Assembly (NCBI GenBank): GCA_945910005.1
Contig: OX246743.1
Location: 38,061,461 to 38,125,460 of the forward strand
Origin: Isoperla grammatica
Lineage: Eukaryota; Arthropoda; Insecta; Plecoptera; Perlodidae
Direction: 5' to 3'
Length of the DNA: 64,000 nt
Shown one piece after another: positions 43,150 to 55,026 of the stretch. The position numbers and the translations under genes are program-made. Position 1 is the stretch's first letter, and each line of letters opens with the position of its first letter. The notes beneath the pieces were generated by a model, which was not told the origin of the DNA, made no database searches, and was given only the letters and a program-made list of their open reading frames with translations.

Positions 43150-43330
43150 CTATCTATAGCTAGATATATTATCTATATAAGAATAGGTTTTTCATTTTAT
43201 GTCATATACTATTATAATGACGTAGAGAGTTTGTAATGGATGATCTCAAAAACCACTGAACCGATTTTGACGGAACTTTCATTGATGGCTTCCTCATAAC
43301 CTTTGAGTGTCGTATAGGCTGCACAGTCAT
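43150..43330 (+). mobile_element. Possible DNA-transposon or Helitron fragment
   Basis: The phrase AAAACCACTGAACCGATTTT with GACGGAACTTTCA following is one I associate with common insect transposon termini. No ends or coding sequence were defined. Confidence 0.25.
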
Positions 43331-43944
43331 ATCATAAGGAGTCTTAGCAGTTAACTAATAGGTCAAATAAATCTTAATTATTGTGGAAAAAATAATCATT
43401 TTTAATATGGATTTTGTAAAATTCATTGGAGTAAATATGTGTATATGCTTTTCTTTTCATTCCTCATTTTAATTGTTTGTCAAGTTTTTATGACATGTTA
43501 ATTTTATGTCAGTGTTTCATTTAATTTCAATAACTATAGCATGTTTGTTCCTAATCTATGGAAGGGAATTTGCACTTTCGCTTTTTTTTTTGGAAAAATG
43601 AAAAAACAGAATTGAACAGTATTGTCAATTGTGCTCCAGAAATTATTGCTTTTCTAAATGTGTTCTTAATTCACTTTGTATAACAATGCCAGTTAAAATT
43701 ATTTCAATACAATTCTAATCATATTCACAAGAAAAGTCAAAGTTGTATCTGTATTATTAAACAAATCCAATTTCTCATAAGTAACAAAAAACAACGTTAC
43801 GCTTAAAACCAATCTAGGTCAAGGTTGGATATATTTATATTTTAATTCTTCACGTACATATATAATTTAAAACTATTATTTATTAGAAGTTCATTGCCAA
43901 ATTTCCCTTGGCCAACTTCCAAATCTAATAACACGTGACACGTG

Positions 43945-44140
43945 AGTATGATCGTACTCGTACATGAACACTTTCCATCCGAACACCGTCCGTACTTTCA
44001 CTGCGGGTAGGCGAGCAGTTCAGCGTAGAGCGAGCGGCTGGCCCGCGCACGCGCGGTTTCACCTACTCACTCACACACACATCTGGCCGACCACGTGGTC
44101 GCACACGTTTAAATTTCATTGTTTTCGTCTGCCTGGGGTA
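43945..44140. promoter_or_regulatory. CpG-rich patch with E-box palindrome
   Basis: This sharp GC/CpG-rich island (GCGAGCGGCTGGCCCGCGCA, then CGCGCGG) sits in AT-rich DNA. CGACCACGTGGTCG at 44088-44101 is a perfect palindrome around the E-box CACGTG. It is a candidate promoter or 5'-UTR exon of the protease gene or of an unseen gene. No TATA box or confident splice site is visible. Confidence 0.3.
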
Positions 44141-46542
44141 ATTATGTGATTTAACGGTTCGTTGAATAATCATGTAAGGAGTATTTTCTTTATAATGAGC
44201 GGTTCAACTTGACATTGCGTAAGTGTGGTTTGTGGGTAATTAATTAGAATATTTACATGAGATTTATTATCGTGGCAGTAGTGGTGGCTACTTGTTTTGT
44301 TTTGTTTTGAGTTATCACTGGATTGTTTAAGTTAAACAGTTTTTCATTATTTCTCCGTTTTAACAGTCTTTATATCCTTCATTATCTGCTGCATCTATTC
44401 GAATCTTCGTCCGCCTCTACTATTTTTCACTTCCACTTACTCCTCAATTATTTTATACTTGAGTATTCCTTCCTGTCTCAAAATATTACCAAATAGACGA
44501 TACCTTGCTTCATTAAAATTTTAACAACCCGTAAACAAATCTAAATATGTTAGTCAAATAGTGGAATCATTCAATCAATTTATATTATCTGCTCTGTTAA
44601 AGTTCTGGTCCAAATCGGTAAAATCAAAATTTGTACTGATGCGTAGCCGATGGCATCGCCACCGTTTTGCTTCTAGCATCGCGCCCTAACGACTGTACTG
44701 GTTCAGCCGAATCCCAGAACTCAACAATCATCCAATAAGTAATCGATAAATCGGCGGATTTGTGCCAGAAATTAACGATGCCTCTTGGAAGTCAACAGTT
44801 ACACTTGATTTCACTTAGTCAGTTCACTTACTTATTGGAATGAATCTGAAACTGCTTGGAATGTTTGCCGAATTTTGAAAACCCACTTCGGTAATAATGG
44901 CGGGATTTTGAATTCGCCTATTCCACTGTGCCTAATCAGTAACCATCAGAGTCAATAAAAAAGTTAAGAAGTTATTTTTGTCGACTTTGTTGCGTATACT
45001 TGCACATTACACTCAAAAGAGCAAGTTTTCTCCGCTATTTACGGATGAGCTACAACCAACTTCGGTTACCTATAAACCAGTTCTAGACGCAACCTGACTT
45101 TGAGGTTTACCGAACCTCCATCCTTGACACAGTCCAAGTTACAAAGACAGTCGCGTAGCCATAAGAGGAGGTGCCACGCCATGAAAACGAAAGCTGAGTG
45201 AATGCATGTGAGTGAGTGAGCGAGCTCGAGCCGTCCAACAATAATCGACACAACTTTCTTTCAGTTATTTCTTGAGAGTGTTGCTTGCTTGAACTTGAAC
45301 CAGCTATGGATCCGCCATGAATGCGTCATTGGCTGACGTTCTATACTGGTATGTGACGTCACGATAGACTATACTCTGTCTGCCGTTTGTGACGTTGGGG
45401 TTTTCGTAGGTAACGTGGGAGACGGAATTACGAAATTTTGTAGGAGTATTGTTGACACATTCGACTACGTAACCAGGATTTAACCAATGATGATGATATT
45501 TGGCTTTTACTCCTCAACCTCATTTTTAACAACAATGTTAACAGAGATGTTGTGTTTTCGCCTGTTGAAGAGCTCTGATCAGGGTTCGAAATTTTGTGTT
45601 TTTAAATTGTTTTTGTATGTGACAAGGAACAGTGTACAGTCCAATTACTAGGTCTTACATAATGAGAAAACGTCATATGATATACATTATACAATGAACA
45701 TGCCGAAGCCAGGATTCGAAACTGGAACGCAGACTTCAGCCGGTTTTCATTTTGAGGAAAAGTGAATCAAAATCATCCTTTGTCAGATACAAAAACAATT
45801 TTCAATATTTCTTTGTATGTCGGTGTGATTATTTGTACTGCATGGCATTGCTAAAGCCCTCTATTTCTGACCTTAATTTTTACTCTTATGCTGTTTTTAA
45901 ATTGTTATGGTATTTAGAAAGAAAATACAGAAATTACTTTATACTGCTCTTCATAACTTATGAAGGATAAATTTCACGCACTCCATAAACGCATGAGAAC
46001 AAATAGTGGCTAAAGATTGTAAAAATATGCTTTATACATGATTCTTTCAAATTTGCAGACGTTTCAAAAATTAACATTTCCTCGCATTAGCACGTTTGAC
46101 AAATAGTGTAATCTACTTTTAAAACACACACAGGAAACTATCCCTGCCCTTGTACAAGACACACGAGCTGTCGGTGTGCAACGCCTATACCACTTACAAC
46201 AAGATGAGTTGTGCACAGGCGTTCTCTGGTACACACGAGGATAATGTAATGATTGTTATTACGAGCCACCCAAACACAATTATTGAATACTTTTCCTGCG
46301 TCACCTACTCGAATACAAGGACGTGTACGAACACTTTCTGTACGCAGTACACGTGTTGTGGGAAAATAAACATTAACACTACTAAAAGATACTTTTTGTA
46401 GAGTGATTCCTGGATTTGTAGAGATGGAAAGACATATTGGTCTCTCCCTATACGGCCAGTAGGGAGGGACCAATAGAGAGATGTTTCAAACCACAATCCA
46501 CGGGTTGACATCATGCTAAAAATCATTGTTTGATAAATGCCA
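44141..46542. other. Non-coding stretch
   Basis: It holds a relative of the hairpin element (about 44690-44880), and a tRNA-like remnant on the minus strand at about 45698-45745 (CAGTTTCGAATCCTGG). No gene is recognised. Confidence 0.45.
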
Positions 46543-46790
46543 TTTCGTGATAAAATGCAAGGCTATACCAAAGGCTATACATATGAAAGTGCTTCCTTAA
46601 TATCGATTGTATACGTAAATATTCTTAGACTATTTGCGAGGAAAGAACCTTTAACAATTATTTCGTGATAAAGCGCAAGACTATAAATATGAAAGTGATT
46701 CCTAATATTGCAGATTGTATATACGTAAATATTCTTAAACTATTTGCCAGGAAAGAACCTTAAACTATTTGCGAGGAAAGAACCTTTATT
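46543..46790. repeat. Tandem duplication, 117 bp x 2 plus a short third piece
   Basis: ATTTCGTGATAAA begins units at 46543 and 46660. The unit end ACTATTTGCGAGGAAAGAACC is repeated once more around 46763. Confidence 0.9.
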
Positions 46791-49700
46791 AACAATACCA
46801 GTCTCAGCAGCCAAAGCTGTTGTCAATCGACACAGAATAATAATACAAAATATGTCAAAACGAAAATTTAAACAAATTGTATATTGAATGTATATTAAAA
46901 AAATAAAAAATACAATACAAAGGACACAAACAATAAAAAATAAAAATAGACCAACATAAAACGCATATAATTTCGTTGAGGCTTGCACTTGGCTTCAATA
47001 ATTTTCGAAACGCCTTCAGCTCAGCTGCGATGTACAGTGGGGTATATATATATTATGTGGGGGGGGGGGGTCCCTCTAGGTTCACATGTGGAACCGCCAC
47101 TGGCTCGGACAATTCTCAGAAACCATCCATATAATTGCACCTGGCCCATACGATACGATGCATGGCCTTATTAGTTAACCACTTTCAGTTTTCATTTTCT
47201 AGCGGTCGCCCTTTTCAGTTTCACCAGGGTTACATTCCGTTAACAGTATACAGGTTTGTGTTGTGGGTCTGTATGCGGCCACAACTCACAGTTTACTATA
47301 CTCGACACGGGAGTTGCTTTTATGTTGGTAATACTTTTGTACTGTGTACTATAGTTTTGGGTTTGTGTGTGTTGCAGTATTGGTGATGATTTTTATCAAT
47401 TCGTGACTTCTTTACGAGTTTTTTTTTACAGTTATAAGACGATTCTAGCAGAGGAACTCAGAATATTCAGTTCGTTCACCTCGTAATGCAATTTTTGTTA
47501 GGAAACAATCGCAAAAACACCTATCATCTATACAACTGTTTCAAGCTATGTCAAAATTTATAAAAAATATGTATTTGTTCATAGTTGTAATATGTAAGGA
47601 TTTGGAAGAAAATGACAATTTATATCGAGGTACAATCCATAGTTTATATAGACTTAAAGTTCCTATATATAATTTTATCCTCTAGCAATACATTCACTAT
47701 ATAATACCTGTTTTATAAATCAATCCAAAATCCGGGAAGCGAAAAATCCACTTTATATTAATTATTTTCTTTTGTTCTTCAAGTCATAACTCATAAGTCA
47801 AATCCTACCGGTAAAGAAAAACCCAACATTGTGTATAGTATTACATAGGGTGTGTTTTACATGAGTTACAACCACGCAATTTGTTGACCATTATTTATGT
47901 ATTTTCAAACGATCATTTTATAAACGTTGTCAATTCATCCAATTCACTATAATGAATGGTTTCGAAATGCATAAGTAAATCAATCAAGGACATCGTATTT
48001 TCCTATAATTTAAATCTAAATTGAAGCTGAGGTGGCTTGGTTGGCAGTAGGGCCTACTTATCAGGCCAAGTAGGTGTAGCGAGTGAAAACGAATGCTAGA
48101 AAGTGTTTGGTTCTAAGAATGGAGCGGGTGACTCAAGTATTAGGATGGCTTGGACTTTGCGCACACTTGTTATGGGCCGTATTACCTCTTACGCAAGGCT
48201 TACTGTATGTCTGGGGGTTTCCTACACTAATGCTACATGTCATATTCCTTACGCTCTGCCAATTTTTAGGCATGTTGTGGTGATTTCATTGTAAATATGG
48301 AATTTCATTTAATTTCGTTTCAAAGTTTGAGTAAAAGCATATTTACCACACAGATTGTGTGTAGGCCTACACCAGGAGACAACAGTAAGTCAAGGGTATG
48401 GTATAATGCGACAACCTTCTTTACTCTGCTGAGTGCTGACAAATCTTTTACAAATCTTGATATTATGGCTTCCCGATTGTCGTTACTCATCTATGAATGT
48501 GGCTTAATGATTAATAGATTTGATTAAGAAGGCAAGTGCACAATGAATGTTAGAGCACAGATAAATATTTACACTACCCACGTAGAGTGAAGGCGTTTTC
48601 TGTCATTCTTTCAATTGACTTACATACATATGTCAACAGAGAGGATTGCATTGATTAAAATAAAAAAACATCACAGAAGTGACTTTTCGACTGATTGATT
48701 AACTTATTAATAAGTAACTAAAAAAAACAATATAATGTATACTAAATTATGGATAATATGAACCTATCTCAAATTAAACAAATAATAGGGGACAACTCTG
48801 AAAACGCACAAAAAACTAACGGAATTCAAACACATTTCTATGCATTTGTATTCGAGAAAAAATTGGTAACTATCACTCTATTATATATTGTGATTACTAT
48901 TATCACTGATAATTATGTATTGTTACAAAAAACATGCGTGGCTCAGCTTCGGTCGTCTGGAACTAAACGGGGGGCGATTTATATGTTCAATGGTGTTGCG
49001 TTACTTCGTGGAAACTCTCCGTTTGGTTTAGAAAACAGAATAAACCGAAATCTACGATTACAAATAAGTCCAGGAAAAAGCAGTTGCACTTTCACGCAGT
49101 TCTCGTTATTACATGTATATTATACAGAATGAATTTAATTAAATCTCAAACTTCCTTCTTGAACTCGGGTAGGGAAAGAGAGAAACCAGAAGAAGGAAGA
49201 AAGAAAGAAAAAAAGAAAGAAAGAAAGGAAAAAGAAGAAGAAAGAGGAGAAAAGAATAATTCTTCTGTTTTGATACCTCTAGGATAAGACTATAGTGGAT
49301 GTTTATTTTATGAACTTCTACTTAATTTTGATAGTTGCAAAGCAGTAGCAAAATGTGCGTTAAAACACAAAAAATCTTATAAACAGGTAAAAAAAAAAAA
49401 CGTGCGAATTGCAGTTTTTAAATCATGTCTCAAGAATGCTACAGTCTTCACCAAAATATAGAAACACAGCACCCTCGATTTCGTAAGCACTACAGACTGT
49501 ATGGTAGATATTTCCAATACAACAATCGTTAGGTTTATTATTTACATTACAAATTAAGAAAAAATAACAATCATACTGAATACAATGTAAACATGTTAAA
49601 CCATTCAATCTACAGTTATTACGAAATCACAATAGGGTTATGCTTATTGTAGCATGTTTGAGATATGATTTAAAACCTATTTTCTTAAGCTTCGCTGAAG

Positions 49701-51387
49701 ACATTAACGATTTCGAACACTAAATTACATAAAGAACAAAGCTGTTGTGCGAAAACACGAGTGGCTAATTAAATAGTCTACAATTAAACAACACGAGAGT
49801 AGTTCTTATCGGTAATGGGAGACAGTTTCTTATGGTTAGGAATGTGAGCAATGCAATCGTAGTATACGCATGCGCGCCTGCAGTAAGTGCACTCGACATG
49901 CCCGATGAGCAGATAGATATGGGGGGGGTTTCACTTTCGGGACGAAGATCGGGTATTGTTAATTGATAAGACTTGCGTGTTGGTTACGCCCCTTTCTCAG
50001 CGATCGATTGCTATACGAAGAATATGTTACATTTGTTTACATTTTTGTTTTACCCTCCCATTTTGTTCCTTTTTGTGTGTAGTGACCACGTTTACCACTG
50101 ACCATCTTTATTTTTTAATATGTACTTATGTCGTGTCAAATTTAATATTAAATTTTGTCTTTATTATGTTATATAATTTTAAAATTATTAAGGTAACAAT
50201 TTTTTTCCAAATCTTGTTCGTATTTTTTTAATTTTATTTTGTTTAGTTGTTCCGATTGTTATTGTGTGTGTTTGTATTTTGTATTATTGTTTTCCGTTAG
50301 CATGTATTTAATTATTAAAAATGTTCAACATCTGCTTTTTTGTTGATTTTTTTAGCATGGACCATAAAAGCTGGTTAGCAGATATCTTCCTTACTTTTTT
50401 AATATTTTTTTTTTCAGTATTTTGTATTATTACTTATTAGTATTTTCATATGTCAAACGACAACTGTCAATGTTTCTTCAACTGCTTAAAATATCTAATT
50501 AGTAATTATTGATAGTTTTAAGTTTAGAAATATAATCGAGCACTCATTGATTTAAAATCAGTTTCTCATTGTTGGGAGTATATGTGCAGTAATCAAGTTT
50601 TGCACACCCTGTCTTACCAATCATGGCAGAATGTACTCGTTAGTAGTTGTAATGTGACCATACTTGCCTTAATAATGTCAATGGAAAATAAATAGAGTGA
50701 ATGGGATGGATGAATGAGACGTTGATTTTTGTTAGTGTATAAGTTGAAAGTTTTAAGTTTATCATATTTATTTGTAACGAATTTGTATCAATTTGTACTT
50801 AATTCATTAATTAATTTGTATTTCTTCTAAGTAATAGTATAGTTAGGTTGGATGTAAGAGAAGGCCCAACTGGCCTTAATCACGCCTGAAAATAGACATT
50901 TATCTATCTATCAATATCTATCTATCTTTCCATGACGGGACTGTACCATATTACCAGCTGATTATTCCACTACCCGTGTTACGCCCACACCCACACTTGA
51001 CACGCACAACGCTCTAAGCGTGACGTGATGCGTAATAAATAACACGCTATACAGTAAAGATGAGCGAGTTTCACACTTGTGCTTGTGTACTACATCGCCC
51101 ATTGTATCGTGAAGCTGCTTCTCAGTGGGTAACAATACTTCTCACTCTTTTGAGTCTTGATGCAGTAACTAGAATTTGAGAACGAATGATCGGAATTTAT
51201 AAAAATGGTACTTGGAGTAATAGGGAATCTTCAAATGAGTTTCGAATATGCATTTATAGATAGATATATATCTTATATATCTAATATATATATAATAGTT
51301 ATTTTCCAATCTTGCTTGCCATGCGACGGATTGCAACCTGACTGTAACTACTAATTGGGTTATTGGCGCTCTAAGGTTGGGTTTCGT
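46791..51387. other. Non-coding stretch
   Basis: About 4.6 kb with a poly-G run (about 47060-47071), a GAAA-rich purine tract (49184-49258), and AT-rich sequence. The longest open frame (48749-49132, plus) has no recognisable domain or splice context. Confidence 0.5.
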
Positions 51388-51512
51388 TTAATTTTGGAGC
51401 CGTCATAGCAACAAAGTACATAATAAATGGTATGAGTAGACAAGTCTCCCACTGAAAATAAGTTCTTGTAACCGAGTGGGTAGACTATGAATATAATTTA
51501 TTACATATGTTT
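51388..51512 (-). repeat. Dispersed family A, short form
   Basis: TTTGGAGCCGTCATAGCAAC at one end and GAGTGGGTAGACTATGAAT at the other, with the same internal deletion as the 35020 copy. Confidence 0.85.
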
Positions 51513-51582
51513 ATTTATCTCATTTTACACTAGGAAAACGTAATTATATATCCTAAACAATGAATCACTATTATTATTATTG

Positions 51583-51615
51583 TCGTTGTCTTCATCATCG
51601 TTGTCGTGTCGTTGC

Positions 51616-51673
<58 letters not shown>

Positions 51674-51686
51674 ATCGTTATCGTTA

Positions 51687-51739
<53 letters not shown>

Positions 51740-51740
51740 A

Positions 51741-51805
<65 letters not shown>

Positions 51806-51845
51806 ATCGTTGTTGTTGTCGTTGTCGTTGTCGTTGTCGTTGTCT

Positions 51846-51883
<38 letters not shown>

Positions 51884-51884
51884 A

Positions 51885-51921
<37 letters not shown>

Positions 51922-51942
51922 GTCGTTGTCGTTGTCGTTATG
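51583..51942. repeat. (GTCGTT)n hexanucleotide microsatellite
   Basis: About 60 units with occasional GTTATC and single-base variants. The apparent Val, Arg-Cys, Leu-Ser and Thr polymers read from it are artefacts of the repeat. Confidence 0.98.
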
Positions 51943-52039
51943 ACTAGTACCGTTATTTATACAGATGAATGCATTAGGCTGCAATATTGTTAATGTTAAA
52001 ATGATGAGTATATATTATTTGAAATATGAATGTTGTTGT

Positions 52040-52200
52040 TGAGTGAGAGATATCGTCGCTGCACTTTCTCTGTCGTCGCCATTGAGCACCGCCTTAGCTT
52101 CTTGCTCGTCCTCTTCTCTGCTCTTCACCCTACAGGATAGCGCAGGCTGTGATCGCGCGCCCTACTTTTCACGGTCGCCGATTGTTATGACCTGTACTAC
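52040..52200. promoter_or_regulatory. GC-rich patch, possible promoter or exon
   Basis: A GC-richer island (GTCGTCGCCATTGAGCACCG, GATCGCGCGCCC) just beyond the microsatellite, open on the plus strand from 52043 to 52282. No domain, TATA box or clear splice pair is seen. Very uncertain. Confidence 0.2.
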
Positions 52201-54779
52201 CCATTGCAAACACATCTACCCTGTACATGCACATTCCTGTGACACTGACATGTCAACAATTTTCTACTACAACAATTATTAGGTTGAACAGTCGTTTGAA
52301 ATTAAATCTAAACATCCAATCACAATCTAAATTAAAAAATAAATATTCAACCACTAAAAACTTTCAAAACAAATCTTTTTGGTGTTGTTTATTTTCATTC
52401 TTGTTTATGTTTGTGTCGTATTACGGTATGTTACGTACAGGTAGACATAAGAGGTTGTCAAGAAAAAAACTATTCATTGATTAAATTTAGTTTTACTTTC
52501 GTTTAGCAGTTGGAGCCATTCGTAGATACCGGTGTGATTTTCAAAATACATAACATCCAGAATAAAGTAACAAAGTTGAGAATTTCGTTAAGGAATGTCA
52601 ATTGCATGACCGATACTAATACGGACTTTATTTTGTAACTTCATCAATTATTAATTATAATTGTTGTAGCGGAAATTGCCTTAATTTTCTAACAACCGTT
52701 TCCTGTTATCTTTCTGGATAATCTAAAATGTTTATGTTGTATAAACAATTATAAAGCACGCCATTCAACATAGATTCTTCACTCTAACAATTGGGCAGTG
52801 ACCCCATAATATGACATGGCAATGTTTTAGATTTTAATCTTTGTAATTCGTTGAAAAATTTACGAATTTTTGAAAAAGTACAGCACTTCATTTCGTTGGT
52901 CATGCGAGGGTTAAATTTTATTGCTAGGGTTCAGTTTCGGCCAACAATAATCCTGATTGAAGTTTTTTTCTTTCTCATTCATAAGGTGACCTCTGAGATT
53001 GAGTCATATTAGCCTCTTTCGGACATTAATTTTAAACACTATCCAGGTATCCTAATATTCTGTTACATTATATGGAGATCCTAGATATTATAGAAAAGAA
53101 AAAGTATGCTTCGCGCAAAAGAGATACCTACGAGATAATTTCTGTCTTCGGTTGGTAATAAGGGTGGTTTTGGTGCACAATACATGTCTACTTAACACGA
53201 GTGGCAAGTGTTAAATATTATCAACTCAACTCAACTCAATGCGAATGTTTTACATTTTACTGTCAACAGTGTGCCTTGCTTGCAGTGCAATTGCTTCTTG
53301 TTAGGTTCGTAAATTTGTTTCTCCAGAAGGCTGAACGTATGTTGTTACCCAGGAAGCCAAAGTTTACGAGGAAAAACTTGAAATTTACTATTTGATTTGA
53401 AAATAACTATGGAAGTTACTTGCTTAACGAAACTATTCTGGTTATTAAATGTTGTATAGATTGATCCAAATTTTTACGTTGTATTAAGATTAAACGTTAC
53501 ATTGTGATAATACAACAATGAAAAAAAACTTCAACGAAATTGACTGAATACAGTAAAATCGCAGCTTTAAATTTTTAAAATATTATATTTTTCAGCGCGT
53601 GTTTTCTAAATCGGTATCTGAGCAACATCCGCAAAACATGTTCGCAATAATTCACCTGATTGTTTTGTTTCCTCAAGAAAAGTATCTACTCTACATACCT
53701 CATAAATCACTCATAAATCCTCGTACTGCCCTTTGGCTTTGTTTCAAAGTTCACATGAAGACCTTGAATCCCAGTTATGTCGTGTTAAACATTTCACTTC
53801 TCACGCACAGGTATAAATAAAAGATGACTACAGGTTCAAATTAAATCAAATTGCTATATTGATCTATCTATCTCAGTTGTGAAAACATTTAATAATGAAT
53901 GTCTAGGAATTGTTTATTGCCGGTATAATGTGGATAACATAGATTACACGCCAATTACTGTACTAGTAACACTCAGTCATTGCATAAAAAGCGGTAATTT
54001 GCGCTTTTTTATATCTGCCGGGAGATAAATCTATTTTGCTATATTTTTGCAACGAGATCGGTATTAAATTAACCTTGAATCCTGAGAATCGTTTACGTCG
54101 TAGATCGTAGTTTCCTCAATCGGTGTTTGGATTTTACGTCTCATATTTTGACTCAATATTGCAGACACGAAAACCCCAGGTAGAAATGCGGCAACCCTTA
54201 AAACCCAATTTTCTGCAACTTTGTCTAACTGTGCTCATAACTATACCCTTGATTATAACATCCAAAATTAAAGGGACGAACCTGACCTAAATATAGAGAT
54301 ACAGTAAATTCCTCTCGATTAAACTTTTACACAAACGTTCTCTATAGAAAACTAGAAACGCCAATTTGTTTCAAAATTGTAAAAATTGAACAATTTGATG
54401 ATAAGCACGAATTCAACGATTGAGATTTCAAGGTGGAAATTAATCTGTTACGTGAATAAAATAAACCCACATGACTTTTATTTTGATAAAGACGTAAAGA
54501 TCGAGACACTCGTTTTTTCAAAATTATTTTCCATGCGTAAGTGCAGTTGTACATATTATATCGAGACGAAAGATTATACATGCCTGATAACTATTTATTT
54601 TTTAACCTCACCCTTCCTAGCCAAATAACCAAAATTTCCAAAAGCTTTTAAATATGTTATTAAGAATTTATTAATTTTATAATGCTCAAGATAGGAACTC
54701 GAGTCTATCCCGAAGATTTATCGATATACAAGATATATTTAATTTGAAACCCTTCATTATTAGCTTTTGTAGGAATACC
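52201..54779. other. Non-coding stretch with a SINE remnant
   Basis: AT-rich. At about 52930-53070 (plus) the body of the tRNA-derived SINE is traceable (AATCCTGATTGAAG, TGAGATTGAGTCATATTAGC). No gene is recognised. Confidence 0.5.
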
Positions 54780-55026
54780 CGTTATAGGGTGCACACCAGC
54801 TTTACCTGGTGTGCCCCTCTTCAGGTGACTAACTAGGTTATAAGGGTGTTTGGATAGTTGGGAAGGATTGTCCGAGGGCTGATAGTATGACTCAATCCCA
54901 GCATTCGCTTTTACGACTGAGGAAAACCTCGGAAAAACCTTCAGTCAGGATTGCCGGTGGCCGGAATCGAACCGGCGACCTCCCGAATTAGAGTCTCGCG
55001 TCTTACCGCTGAGCCACCTCTATCGG
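54780..55026 (-). mobile_element. tRNA-derived SINE, best full-length copy
   Basis: On the minus strand it has GGTGGCTCAGCGG (A box), GGTTCGATTCCGG (B box), body ATCCTGACTGAAGG to GAATGCTGGGATTGAGTC, and a 3' end that folds as a stem, CACACCAGG..CTGGTGTG. There is no poly-A tail. It is the family reference for the fragments elsewhere in the window. Confidence 0.92.

Noticed and set aside
48749..49132. 127-codon plus-strand open frame
   Set aside because: No family resemblance, no splice context and AT-rich composition like its surroundings.
51560..51993. Poly-Val, Arg-Cys, Leu-Ser and Thr open frames
   Set aside because: All are readings of the GTCGTT microsatellite.
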